From Neptunicoccus cionae (GTDB lineage: Bacteria; Pseudomonadota; Alphaproteobacteria; Rhodobacterales; Rhodobacteraceae): a DNA stretch of 64,000 nucleotides. Both the position numbers and the translations under genes were made by a program. Below are positions 34,163 through 42,871 of the stretch, in pieces; the first letter of the stretch is position 1; every line of letters begins with the position of its first letter. The notes under the pieces were generated by a model, which was not told where the DNA came from, did not search any database, and was given only the letters and a program-made list of their open reading frames with translations. Location of the stretch: assembly GCF_002860325.1 (NCBI RefSeq), contig NZ_PKOJ01000004.1, positions 124,001 through 188,000 of the forward strand. The letters are read 5' to 3'.

Positions 34163-35011
34163 CTATTTCAGAAAAAAGGGCGACTCGAACAAGCCGGTCA
34201 TTCGGATCGAATCTGCAGCTTTGGCCATACGCGGACCAAGATCATTCTCGACATAATCCTCCCGTGCACTGAAACGGGGTAGACCGCAGGCAAGCGCCAC
34301 ATAAAGACCGTCAGACGTCTTCCCCAACGGTGTACCCAATGCGACGATATTAGGACGCCAGTCCCCGTAGGATGCACAGAATCCTTCGGTACGACACCGT
34401 GTGATCGCATCTGCTGTCAAACTGGAGTGTTCCTCGAATTCATCGGGGAAGTTGTGGCGAAGATTGGCCAGCATATCGTATAGATCCTGCCCTTCCAGCA
34501 AGGACAACAACGCCCGCCCGCTCGCAGACCGATGTAGCGGGCCGGTGATGCCCGGTTCGGGAACGTGGGGAAAGCTGGTCGGGTTCCCGACCGAATAGAC
34601 CTGCACAAACTGGTCGCCCGAAATCACTGCCAGTGTGCAGTTCCCCGAGCTCATCTCCGCGATTTCCCGCATCGGCCCGACGAGCTGGTGCCGCCAGCGG
34701 GTGGCCGACAGCACCGGATAGGACAAAGCCAGAATGCGCGGTGCCAGCAGGAACTGCCCCTTCGGATCACGCCGCAGATACCCCATGTGGATCAGGGTTT
34801 TGCACAGCCGCGACACCGTCGCGCGGTTCAACCCCAACTGACGGGCAATTTCCGCATTTGAAAGACGATCCACACTGTCGTTGAACAGGGCCAGAATCTC
34901 CAGCCCGCGCATCAAAGTGGACGAAAGCGCATGATCGACTGCATAAGATGCTTCCGGCTCTACCTCGCCTTCATCCGCCCATTGGTTGAGGATCGTCTTG
35001 CTGTCCGTCAA
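34163..35011 (-). CDS. IclR family transcriptional regulator
   Basis: 282 residues from a TTG whose bases overlap the CoA-transferase stop (TTGA), with GGGAG upstream; an internal ATG at residue 34 is the alternative. The HTH is LSNAEIARQLGLNRATVSRLCKTL at about 49-72 and the effector domain contains SGRALLSLLEG and GFCASYGDWRPNIVALGTPL. IclR proteins control aromatic and short acid catabolism. Translational coupling to the CoA-transferase implies local control of the divergent acyl-CoA operon. Confidence 0.88.
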   Translation of the reverse strand: MTDSKTILNQWADEGEVEPEASYAVDHALSSTLMRGLEILALFNDSVDRLSNAEIARQLGLNRATVSRLCKTLIHMGYLRRDPKGQFLLAPRILALSYPVLSATRWRHQLVGPMREIAEMSSGNCTLAVISGDQFVQVYSVGNPTSFPHVPEPGITGPLHRSASGRALLSLLEGQDLYDMLANLRHNFPDEFEEHSSLTADAITRCRTEGFCASYGDWRPNIVALGTPLGKTSDGLYVALACGLPRFSAREDYVENDLGPRMAKAADSIRMTGLFESPFFLK

Positions 35012-36222
35012 AGGATTTCTTGCTCCCGATATTTCTCTATTTCCTGTTCGGTCAGGTTCAACAACCTATTATAGATGTAATCATTGTCTGCTCCCAGCGA
35101 TTTCGCAGCCCAGCGGATTTCTCCGGGGGCATTTCGGAACCGTGGCACAAGTCCTTGCATGCGGACCTCTCCGAAATCCTCGTCCTCAACCGGAACGATT
35201 GCATTGCGGGCCTTGAACTGGGCATCCTCGAAAATCTGGTCGATGCTGTATATAGGGGCAATGGTGCCGTTAGCCTTGTGAAACGCGGCCAGAACCTCTT
35301 CCAGTGAATGGGATGCAATCCAGCCGCCAAAAATCCGGTCCAGCTCTGCCGTATGGGCAACGCGGGCCGCATTCGTAGCAAAGCGTTCGTCGTCAACCAG
35401 CTCGGGCTGACCGATCGCAGTTGCGTTGTAGCGGAAAGTGCGATTGGTCGATCCGGCGAGAGAAACATAACGCTTGTCCGCTGTCATATAGACATCCGAA
35501 GGTGCGGAATAGGTGTTCTTGTTTCCCACCCTTTCGCGCACATCGCCCAGTTGGTCGTATTCGATCGCCAGTGATTCGAGCGTGCGCAAAACAGCCTCTG
35601 TCAGCGCGAGATCAATCTCTTCGCCTTCGTCCTTGTCCGACAGCTTTACCTTCAGAAGCGCTGCACAGATGGAAAAAGCACCGAAGATTCCGCCGATGGA
35701 ATCGGCCAGCGGATAACCGGTGTGGACAGGCGCACGATCCGGATCGCCGGTGATATGGGTCAGCCCGCCCATAGCCTCGAAGATACGCGCGAATCCGGGT
35801 TGGGTGGCATTGGGTCCATCCTGCCCGTAGCCGCTTACGCGAAGAACCACCAGTTTGGGGTTGGCCTTCCACAGTGTATCAATATCAAGCCCCCAGCGCG
35901 CCAATGTGCCGGGGCGGAAATTTTCAATCAGAACATCACTTTGCGCCACCAGTTCAAGGAACAGCTTCGCCCCGTCCGGCTTGCGCAGATCAAGCGTGCC
36001 GTGGCGTTTGCCGCGGTTCGTTACCTTCCACCACAGGGATTTGTTTTCCTTGAACGGAGGAAAGCCGCGCAGACCGTCGCCAACTCCGGGGAGTTCGAGC
36101 TTTACCACTTCAGCGCCAAAATCCGCCATAAGAGACCCCGCCATAGGACCGGCAATAATCGTGGCAATATCAAGAATGCGAAGACCGGAGAGCGGCCCGG
36201 ACCCTTTTTCAGTAGTCGTCAT
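35008..36222 (-). CDS. CaiB/BaiF family CoA-transferase (type III)
   Basis: 404 residues. LRILDIATIIAGPMAGSLMADFGAEVVKLE near 14-43 is the family's N-terminal CoA site, and the catalytic aspartate is Asp174 in GYPLADSIGG. It moves CoA between carboxylic acids, so it activates the imported acid of this locus without ATP. Diverges from the first acyl-CoA dehydrogenase, 93 bases apart. Relatives include formyl-CoA, succinyl-CoA and L-carnitine CoA-transferases; the acceptor cannot be named. Confidence 0.92.
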   Translation of the reverse strand: MTTTEKGSGPLSGLRILDIATIIAGPMAGSLMADFGAEVVKLELPGVGDGLRGFPPFKENKSLWWKVTNRGKRHGTLDLRKPDGAKLFLELVAQSDVLIENFRPGTLARWGLDIDTLWKANPKLVVLRVSGYGQDGPNATQPGFARIFEAMGGLTHITGDPDRAPVHTGYPLADSIGGIFGAFSICAALLKVKLSDKDEGEEIDLALTEAVLRTLESLAIEYDQLGDVRERVGNKNTYSAPSDVYMTADKRYVSLAGSTNRTFRYNATAIGQPELVDDERFATNAARVAHTAELDRIFGGWIASHSLEEVLAAFHKANGTIAPIYSIDQIFEDAQFKARNAIVPVEDEDFGEVRMQGLVPRFRNAPGEIRWAAKSLGADNDYIYNRLLNLTEQEIEKYREQEIL

Positions 36223-36315
36223 TTCTTTCCTCCAAATGAAACGTATTTGACAAACGTTACGATATTTGAAATATATAGGTCAAGAAGTACGAATATTAAA
36301 CCTTGGGAGGGGGCT
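36223..36315. promoter_or_regulatory. Divergent promoter with inverted repeats, CoA-transferase / acyl-CoA dehydrogenase
   Basis: 93 AT-rich bases. AACGT (36240-36244) and ACGTT (36254-36258) form an inverted repeat with a 9-base spacer, followed by a perfect odd palindrome ATATTT-G-AAATAT at 36262-36274. Either could be the IclR operator. GGGAGG at about 36305-36310 is the ribosome-binding site for the GTG start at 36316. Confidence 0.5.
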
Positions 36316-37587
36316 GTGAACTTCGAACATTCTCAGAAAACGCTTGATTTTCAGGAGCGCGTTACGCGATTCTTCAACGCAGAGGTCCTGCCCCGCCACG
36401 GGGATTGGGTCCAACAGGTGATCCGCGAGGGCAGAGAAGCCGATTTCCTCCCGGAATTGCGCCGCAAAGCCCGCGCCGAAGGTTTGTGGAACCTCGCCCT
36501 TCCCGAACTCGCGGAAACCGAGCCGGGCAACCGCCTGAGCAATCTGGAATTTGCACCACTGGCCGAAATCATGGGCAAACTGCCCTGGGGGTCACAAGTC
36601 TTTAACTGTCAGGCCCCTGATGTGCCCAATATGGTGATGCTGCAATCTCTGGCGACACCCGCGCAAAAACGCCGTTGGCTGGATCCTTTGCTGGAAGGCA
36701 CCACCCGTTCCGCCTTTGCCATGACCGAACCGGATGTAGCCTCTTCGGATGCCTCAAACATCGGTACACGGATGGAGTTTGAGGGGGATAAGATCCGGAT
36801 AAGCGGGCGCAAGTGGTTTGCCACAGGCGGCGGCCATCCTGACTGCTCCTTCCTGATCGTCATGGGGGTCAGCGATTCCGATGCGGCCCGCACTGCGCGG
36901 CAAAGCATGGTGATTGTTCCGACCGACACGCCGGGCGTAAATATCACCCGCAACCTGCGCTATCTTGGCTGGGAGGACCACGTCGCCCCCATCGCGCAGA
37001 TCGAACTTGAAAACGTTGTAGTTCCTGCAAGCAACCTGCTTGGCGAACGGGGCAAAGGGTTCAAAGGGGCGCAAGTTCGCCTTGGGCCGGCGCGGGTTCA
37101 TCATGCCATGCGCTGCATCGGTATGGCAGAAATGCTGGTTGAACTGATGATTGCCCGCGCACGGGAGCGCACAGCCTTCGGGCGCAGCGTTATTGATTAC
37201 GACACGACCCAGCGCTGGATCGGAGAAGCGCGGGTTGAAATCGATATGAACAGGCTGGCCGTGCAACACGCTGCTTGGCTGCTGGATCAGGGCGGCGAAA
37301 AGGCAAGCTGGCGGCCCGTTTCCATGATCAAGGTTTCGGTCCCCAACATGCTTCAGAAAATTGCCGACCGCGCCTTGCAGATTTTCGGAGCCATGGGCGG
37401 CGTGGATGATGTGCCGATCCACCACGCCTTTACCTATGCCCGCTGGTTCCGCATCGGTGACGGGCCGGACGAAGTCCACCTGCGCCAGATCTTTCGCACC
37501 GAACCGCAGCCGGACTGGACCATCGCGACCAGTCCCTATGTTACAGTCCCCGAGATTGCAAAAGCACAGATGAAAGCGGCGGAATGA
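36316..37587 (+). CDS. Acyl-CoA dehydrogenase (ACAD10/11-like)
   Basis: 423 residues from the GTG at 36316, with GGGAGG 5 bases upstream; the frame stays open 594 bases further back but that part is antisense to the CoA-transferase gene. FAD-binding FAMTEPDVASSDASNI near residue 140, ISGRKWFATGGGHP near 162 and the C-terminal GDGPDEVHLRQIF near 393. In ACAD10/11-like enzymes an aspartate (here in GDG) takes the place of the usual catalytic glutamate. Oxidises an acyl-CoA, passing electrons to ETF. Overlaps the TRAP permease by 4 bases. Confidence 0.9.
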   Translation: MNFEHSQKTLDFQERVTRFFNAEVLPRHGDWVQQVIREGREADFLPELRRKARAEGLWNLALPELAETEPGNRLSNLEFAPLAEIMGKLPWGSQVFNCQAPDVPNMVMLQSLATPAQKRRWLDPLLEGTTRSAFAMTEPDVASSDASNIGTRMEFEGDKIRISGRKWFATGGGHPDCSFLIVMGVSDSDAARTARQSMVIVPTDTPGVNITRNLRYLGWEDHVAPIAQIELENVVVPASNLLGERGKGFKGAQVRLGPARVHHAMRCIGMAEMLVELMIARARERTAFGRSVIDYDTTQRWIGEARVEIDMNRLAVQHAAWLLDQGGEKASWRPVSMIKVSVPNMLQKIADRALQIFGAMGGVDDVPIHHAFTYARWFRIGDGPDEVHLRQIFRTEPQPDWTIATSPYVTVPEIAKAQMKAAE

Positions 37588-39509
37588 CCATGACCAGATC
37601 CCTAACCCCCAGAAAAATCGCCCTGTTCATTGCAGCCATTCTATCGGCACTGCTCGCAGCCCAATCCGTCTATGTTGCCTATGCCGGCCCGTGGGACATC
37701 GCATTCGGGCGCAACATGCTGCTTGGGGCAGCGGTCGTGATTACGCTTCTCGCCAATCCGCTGTTTACAGAACCGGACGCCCCAAAAGCCAAACGCATCT
37801 TCGGGGGCGTTATCGATATGGCGCTTATCGCGCTGGTCATTGTGGCTGCGATACGCTTCACCGAAGTAGAGCGACTGACCGCTCTGACCTTTTATATCTT
37901 CACGCCTTATGACGCATGGATCGCTCTTGGCGGTTGCGTTGTGCTGCTAGAGGCAACCCGCAGGCTGTTCGGTCTGCCGATCGTCATTATTGCCGCGCTG
38001 ATGCTGGCCTATTGTTTTTACGGCTATGTCTTGCCCGGTTTCCTGAACCACGCGGGCGTGGATGTGAACCGTGCCATGCAGAATATCTGGTACGGCTATC
38101 AAGGTGTCTTTGGCATGCCGACCGGCGTTGTGATCCGTGTGGTGCTGGTCTTTGTGGTCTTCGGTCTGATCCTTGAAGGTACCGGCGCCAGCGATGCGCT
38201 GATCCGCACCTCTGTCGCGCTGACAGGTGGCACACGCGGCGGTCCGGCACATTCCGCAGTTGTTGCCAGTGCGCTGTTCGGGTCCATGTCCGGCAGTGTA
38301 ACGGCCAATGTTGTCGGCTCCGGGTCCTTTACCATCCCGATGATCAAGCGGCGCGGGTTTTCTCCGGCGATGGCCGGCGGAATTGAAGCCGCTGCCTCTA
38401 CCGGCGGGCAAATAGTTCCACCGGTCATGGGCGCAGCGGCCTTTCTTATGGCCGATCTGACGGGCGAGCTTTACGTGACAATCGCGCTCGCCGCGTTGAT
38501 CCCGGCGCTGTTTTTCTACGGTTCCCTGTTTGCAGCGATTTCGGTGCAGGCGGCGGCTTACGGCATCCAGCCGATCCCGAAAGAAGAACGCATCCGCCTG
38601 AACCGCGCCGATTACATCGCGTCCCTGCAATTTGCCCTGCCGATCCTTGCGATTGTGGCTGTGCTGGTGACGGGACGTTCCCCTGCAATGGCCGGTTTCG
38701 TTGCGGTGATCCTTGCGCTCGTGCTCGGACTGTTTCGCAAGGACAACCGCCGCGACCTGACGCGCTATTTCCAGATTGCGGCTAAGGCAGGCAAGTCCTG
38801 CGCGGCCATTCTGGTAGCAGTTGGCTGTATCGGCATCATCCTTGGCGTACTGAACCTGACTGGGCTTGGCCTGACCTTTGCCTCTATCATCTCAACCTTC
38901 AGTGAGACATGGTTGTTCGGTTCCCTCCTCGTCACCGCATTTGCTTGCCTTGTGCTTGGGATGGGGATGCCGACCCTGCCCGCCTATCTGATTATTGTGC
39001 TGGTGCTTGGACCTGTCATGACCAAACTCGGCGCAGAGACACTGGCCGTGCATATGTTCGTCTTTTATTTTGGCGTGCTCTCCGCGATCACACCGCCGGT
39101 GGCAATCGGCGCCTTTGCGGCGGCCCCGATTGCGCAATCCAATCCGATGCGCACCGCATTTGTGGCGGTCCGCCTTGCACTGGTCGGCTTTGTGATCCCG
39201 TTTATCTTTGTCTACGAACCGTCGCTTCTGCTGATCGGGGAGTTTGATCCCGTCGGTTTCCTGCGGGTCTGCGTGGCACTGGCCCTTGCAATCTGGCTGT
39301 TGAACACCGGCCTCGTCGGTTTCGCCGCCGAGCGCCTGACACCGGCCAGTCGTATCCTGCGCATCGCAATCGCCGCCGGTCTGGTGGTGCAGATACCACT
39401 TCTTCAATACGCGCTGATCCTGATCGCCATCGGGGTGCTGGTTCTGCCAGGGCGCATCGGCACCAATGGGAACGGTGCCGCAGTTTCAACATCTAACATC
39501 AAATCCTAG
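37584..39509 (+). CDS. TAXI-type TRAP transporter, fused small and large permease
   Basis: 641 residues, about 17 membrane segments; the small (Q) and large (M) subunits are fused, as usual in TAXI-type TRAP systems. GGPAHSAVVASALFGSMSGS near 221, GGIEAAASTGGQIVPPVMGAAAF near 265, and GMGMPTLPAYLIIVLVLGP near 456 are typical. The TAXI binding protein follows after 14 bases with GGAGGA before its start. Imports the acid that the CoA-transferase then activates, by context. Confidence 0.93.
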   Translation: MTMTRSLTPRKIALFIAAILSALLAAQSVYVAYAGPWDIAFGRNMLLGAAVVITLLANPLFTEPDAPKAKRIFGGVIDMALIALVIVAAIRFTEVERLTALTFYIFTPYDAWIALGGCVVLLEATRRLFGLPIVIIAALMLAYCFYGYVLPGFLNHAGVDVNRAMQNIWYGYQGVFGMPTGVVIRVVLVFVVFGLILEGTGASDALIRTSVALTGGTRGGPAHSAVVASALFGSMSGSVTANVVGSGSFTIPMIKRRGFSPAMAGGIEAAASTGGQIVPPVMGAAAFLMADLTGELYVTIALAALIPALFFYGSLFAAISVQAAAYGIQPIPKEERIRLNRADYIASLQFALPILAIVAVLVTGRSPAMAGFVAVILALVLGLFRKDNRRDLTRYFQIAAKAGKSCAAILVAVGCIGIILGVLNLTGLGLTFASIISTFSETWLFGSLLVTAFACLVLGMGMPTLPAYLIIVLVLGPVMTKLGAETLAVHMFVFYFGVLSAITPPVAIGAFAAAPIAQSNPMRTAFVAVRLALVGFVIPFIFVYEPSLLLIGEFDPVGFLRVCVALALAIWLLNTGLVGFAAERLTPASRILRIAIAAGLVVQIPLLQYALILIAIGVLVLPGRIGTNGNGAAVSTSNIKS

Positions 39510-39523
39510 GGAGGAATTTAAGG

Positions 39524-40549
39524 ATGAAACATACGATCAAAACCACAGCGATGGCGGTGGCCACCGGAGCGGGTCTGCTGCTCGCCGGTGTCGCGGCTCA
39601 GGCGGAAACCCTGCGCATGGCGTCACTCGGGCAGGCTTCGCCAACGACAGTGTTCTCTATCGCTGCATCGCAGATCATCAAAAAAGAACACGGATATTCA
39701 ACACAGCTTTCGACAGGATCGTCTGCAGTCCGTCAGGCTGTAGAGGCCGCAAACCAGCAGCTTGAACTGTTCGTAACGGCGGTATCCATCAACGGCTACC
39801 TGAAAAACGGGACGCGGATGTATAAGGACATGGCGAACGCGCCAGAGCTCTTTGGCAACCTGCGCAGCATCATGAACTATCCGCTTGGCGCCTATCACGG
39901 GATCACCTGGGCGGATTCCGGCATCAACAGCATGCAGGATATTAAAGGCAAGAAAGTCTTTATCGGCCCGCCTTCCAGTGCAGGCCGCACCGTGATCACG
40001 CAAGTCATCGAAGGTGTAACAGGGTTTAAGGAAAATGCCGATTTCGAACCGGTGAACCTTGACTGGGCTTCTGCCGAGCAGGCCTTTCAGGACCGTCAGC
40101 TTGATGTCTACTTTGTACCTACCCCGATCCCGAGTTCGGAACTGCAGCAGTTGTCCGCCCTTGGCAAATTCCGTGTGCTTGGCATTCCGGACGACAAGAT
40201 CGAAAGTGACGGAGTGAAAGCCGCCTCTAACGTTCCGGGACGGGAGTTCGACTTTCTTCAGCCGGGCACATATTCCGGTCAGGTGAACGAGGAACCGGTG
40301 CGAATGGTCAGCTCCATCGTTGGGCTTGGCACCAACAAATGGATGTCCGAGGAAGTTGCCTACAACATCACAAAATCCATCTTTGAAAACAGCGCCGATC
40401 TGGTTGCTGCAGCCAAATGGATGGAAATCATCACCCCGGAAAACGCGCTGAACCAGATGAATGCGCCTCTGCATGTGGGTGCACTGAAATACTACCGCGA
40501 AATCGGTGTCGAGGTTCCCGAAGACCTGATCCCGCCGGAAGCGAAATAA
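39524..40549 (+). CDS. TAXI family TRAP transporter substrate-binding protein
   Basis: 341 residues, signal peptide about 1-27 (ends AAQAET). TAXI-family fold: LSTGSSAVRQAVEAANQQLEL near 65, the motif KKVFIGPPSSAGRTVI near 144, LDWASAEQAFQDRQLDVYFVP near 184. A stable hairpin starts 21 bases after the stop, in the same position as for two other binding-protein genes here. Confidence 0.93.
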   Translation: MKHTIKTTAMAVATGAGLLLAGVAAQAETLRMASLGQASPTTVFSIAASQIIKKEHGYSTQLSTGSSAVRQAVEAANQQLELFVTAVSINGYLKNGTRMYKDMANAPELFGNLRSIMNYPLGAYHGITWADSGINSMQDIKGKKVFIGPPSSAGRTVITQVIEGVTGFKENADFEPVNLDWASAEQAFQDRQLDVYFVPTPIPSSELQQLSALGKFRVLGIPDDKIESDGVKAASNVPGREFDFLQPGTYSGQVNEEPVRMVSSIVGLGTNKWMSEEVAYNITKSIFENSADLVAAAKWMEIITPENALNQMNAPLHVGALKYYREIGVEVPEDLIPPEAK

Positions 40550-40569
40550 TACCTCTCCCCGCAATTCAT

Positions 40570-40596
40570 CCCTGTGGCGCAGTCTGTGCCACAGGA
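40570..40596 (+). terminator. Hairpin after TAXI binding-protein gene
   Basis: CCTGTGGC (40571-40578) and GCCACAGG (40588-40595), extended by one T-A pair, with a 9-base loop. There is no T run, so partial termination or 3'-end protection is likely. It also argues against using the in-frame GTG at 40574 as the start of the next gene. Confidence 0.6.
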
Positions 40597-40633
40597 ACCC
40601 TTTGACCGCCCCAAGCCTGCTGAAAGACCGGAC

Positions 40634-41812
40634 ATGGAACTTTTCTACACCAAAGCGGATATCGCGTTTCGCGATGAAGTCCGCGCCTTTCTGGACACCC
40701 ACCTGCCACAGGAACTGTCGGATACTTTTTTCAACTTCAAGCGTCACAGCTGGGAACAGATGATCCGCTGGCACAAAATCCTTGCGAATAAAGGTTGGGT
40801 CGCGGCCCACTGGCCGGTTGAACATGGCGGCACCGGCTGGACGCCAATGCAACAATATATATTTGACTCCGAAGCGATGATGGCCGGCGCCCCGCGTCTG
40901 CGCCCCTTCGGACTGAAGATGATCGGTCCCGTTCTGATGCGCTTTGGTACGGACGCACAGAAAGAAAGGTTCCTGCCCCGCATCCTTTCTGCCGAAGATT
41001 ACTGGTGTCAGGGGTTTTCCGAACCCGGCGCCGGTTCCGATCTGGCAAGCCTCAAAACCCGCGCCGTGCGGGACGGTGATGATTACATCGTGAACGGTCA
41101 GAAAACATGGACGACGACAGCACAACACGCCAACTGGATGTTCACGCTGGTGCGCACCGACCCGCAGGCGGAAAAACCCCAAGCCGGAATTTCGATGCTG
41201 TTGATCGACCTCAGCAGCCCCGGTGTAACCGTGCGCCCGATCCGCACCATCGATGGCGATCATCACGTGAACGAAGTCTTTCTTGAGGACGTGCGAGTCC
41301 CCACAAATCTTTTGGTCGGGGAAGAGAACAGGGGCTGGACCTGTGCGAAGTTCCTGCTGGGCAATGAGCGGGTCAGCATCGCCAATGTCGGGCAGAGCAA
41401 GGCCGAAATGTCCCTCCTTAAACGGCTGGCGCGGGATCGAAAAATTGACGGCGTGGCTTTGATTGACGATCCGGTATTCGGTGCGAAACTGGCCGATCTG
41501 GAAGCGGATTTTCTGGCGCAGGAAGTCACCAACCTGCGCATGCTGGCCGGTATCAAACCGGGAGGAGAGGTCGGCCCGCTGTCGTCCCTGCTCAAACTGC
41601 GCGGCTCTGAAATCCAGCAGCGGATTCAGGAACTGGCAATGGAAGCAGCCGGTGCCGATGCCGCCCCGTGGCGGGCGGATCGTGCTGCAGGCGGCGGAAA
41701 CGGGGACGATTACGGCATACACGGCTGGCTGACCTCCCGCGCCTTCACAATCTTTGGCGGTTCCAGCGAGGTGATGAAAAACATCGTCGCCAAACAGACA
41801 CTCGGGCTTTGA
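40634..41812 (+). CDS. Acyl-CoA dehydrogenase, large subunit of a probable heteromeric pair
   Basis: 392 residues from the ATG at 40634. FAD and substrate motifs are GFSEPGAGSDLASLKTRAV near residue 133 and VNGQKTWTTTAQHANWMF near 160. At the C-terminus the canonical catalytic segment YEGTS/YEGTSE is FGGSSE, so the catalytic Glu is replaced by Gly375. A shorter acyl-CoA dehydrogenase gene follows 10 bases later, an arrangement known from steroid side-chain degradation (heterotetrameric ChsE1-ChsE2 type). Together they may oxidise a bulky or branched acyl-CoA. Confidence 0.88.
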   Translation: MELFYTKADIAFRDEVRAFLDTHLPQELSDTFFNFKRHSWEQMIRWHKILANKGWVAAHWPVEHGGTGWTPMQQYIFDSEAMMAGAPRLRPFGLKMIGPVLMRFGTDAQKERFLPRILSAEDYWCQGFSEPGAGSDLASLKTRAVRDGDDYIVNGQKTWTTTAQHANWMFTLVRTDPQAEKPQAGISMLLIDLSSPGVTVRPIRTIDGDHHVNEVFLEDVRVPTNLLVGEENRGWTCAKFLLGNERVSIANVGQSKAEMSLLKRLARDRKIDGVALIDDPVFGAKLADLEADFLAQEVTNLRMLAGIKPGGEVGPLSSLLKLRGSEIQQRIQELAMEAAGADAAPWRADRAAGGGNGDDYGIHGWLTSRAFTIFGGSSEVMKNIVAKQTLGL

Positions 41813-41822
41813 GGAGAGCATG

Positions 41823-42869
41823 ATGGATTTTGCACCCAACAGCGAACAACAAATGATTGCAGACAGCTTCGCCAAAGTGTTTGCCGCCGCCGGTGAACCG
41901 CGCAGCGTTTGGGAGGAACTGGGCGAACTAGAACTGTTGCGCCTGACATGGCCTGAAGACTTGGGCGGATTCGGCGCGGGTTGCTCCGATCTGGTTGCGG
42001 TTCTTTCGGAAGCCGGTGCCAGCGGCGCCCCCGAACCGCTGATCGGTGCCGCCGCCCTGCCCGGTCTGGCCCTGACCCGCGCTGGCGCCGCGGCCCCAAC
42101 TGTGCCGGACGGCGAAATTTGCCTCGCTCTTGCGGATACCAACTTGCACCTCGCAGACGGAAGGTTGACCGGCTCCGTCAACGTCGTGCCCGGCGCTGAT
42201 GTGGCGGACACACTGCTGTTGTGTCTTCCCGATGATCGCCTTGTTGCCCTACCTGTTGACGCCAAGGGATTGTCGCTTGAGGTTTATGAACTGCTTGACG
42301 GGCGCGGTGCGGCAGATCTTCACTTTCAGCAGGTAGAATTGTCGCAAGGGTCCGTCGGCGGACCAACTCCCGGCCTGCACGCATGGCTTTGTGATGCAGC
42401 CGCGATGGCATTTGCGGCAGATGCACTGGGCGCAATCTGCGCGATTCGGGACATGACGCAAGAGTATCTGAAAACCCGCAAGCAGTTCGGCAAAACCCTG
42501 TGCAGCTTTCAGGCTTTGCAACACGCGATGGTGGATATTTACCACGACACCGAGCATTTTCTGTCTCTGGTCCATCTGGCTGCGAAAACCTGTGACAGTG
42601 ACGATGTCGCGATGCGGATGCGAGCTGTTTCATCCGTGAAACGTTATCTTGGCGGGCGGATGCGGGATTGTATTGCCTCGGCCATACAGCTTCACGGCGG
42701 CATCGGTGTGACCGAAGAATATCCGCTTGGTGCGTTGGCCAAACGGGTGATTGTGGCGGACCTTCTGAACGGCAGTAGCGCCAGCCATGGCGCAAGGCTT
42801 GCACGATTGATCGCAGAAGAAACACGTGCGGAACTGAATATAACAGGACAAGAAAAGGACGTCGCCTGA
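41823..42869 (+). CDS. Acyl-CoA dehydrogenase, small subunit of a probable heteromeric pair
   Basis: 348 residues from the second ATG (41823), 6 bases after GGAG; the ATG at 41820 is too close to it. FAPNSEQQMIADSFAKVF at the start and the C-terminal LGGRMRDCIASAIQLHGGIG near 278 mark an acyl-CoA dehydrogenase, but it is about 40 residues shorter than the family norm and the central FAD/substrate motifs are weak. The catalytic segment reads LNGSSASHG, without glutamate. Such degenerate partners occur in heteromeric steroid-type dehydrogenases. Directly followed by the hydratase after 2 bases. Confidence 0.86.
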   Translation: MDFAPNSEQQMIADSFAKVFAAAGEPRSVWEELGELELLRLTWPEDLGGFGAGCSDLVAVLSEAGASGAPEPLIGAAALPGLALTRAGAAAPTVPDGEICLALADTNLHLADGRLTGSVNVVPGADVADTLLLCLPDDRLVALPVDAKGLSLEVYELLDGRGAADLHFQQVELSQGSVGGPTPGLHAWLCDAAAMAFAADALGAICAIRDMTQEYLKTRKQFGKTLCSFQALQHAMVDIYHDTEHFLSLVHLAAKTCDSDDVAMRMRAVSSVKRYLGGRMRDCIASAIQLHGGIGVTEEYPLGALAKRVIVADLLNGSSASHGARLARLIAEETRAELNITGQEKDVA

Positions 42870-42871
42870 AC

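Noticed and set aside
35722-36315. The in-frame upstream extension of the first acyl-CoA dehydrogenase.
   Set aside because: It is antisense to the CoA-transferase gene and its promoter; the family's N-terminus begins at the GTG at 36316.
39698-42265. An 855-codon open frame on the minus strand across the TAXI binding protein and acyl-CoA dehydrogenase genes.
   Set aside because: It is antisense to two well-supported genes, its translation has no recognisable domain, and long antisense frames are expected in GC-rich coding DNA.
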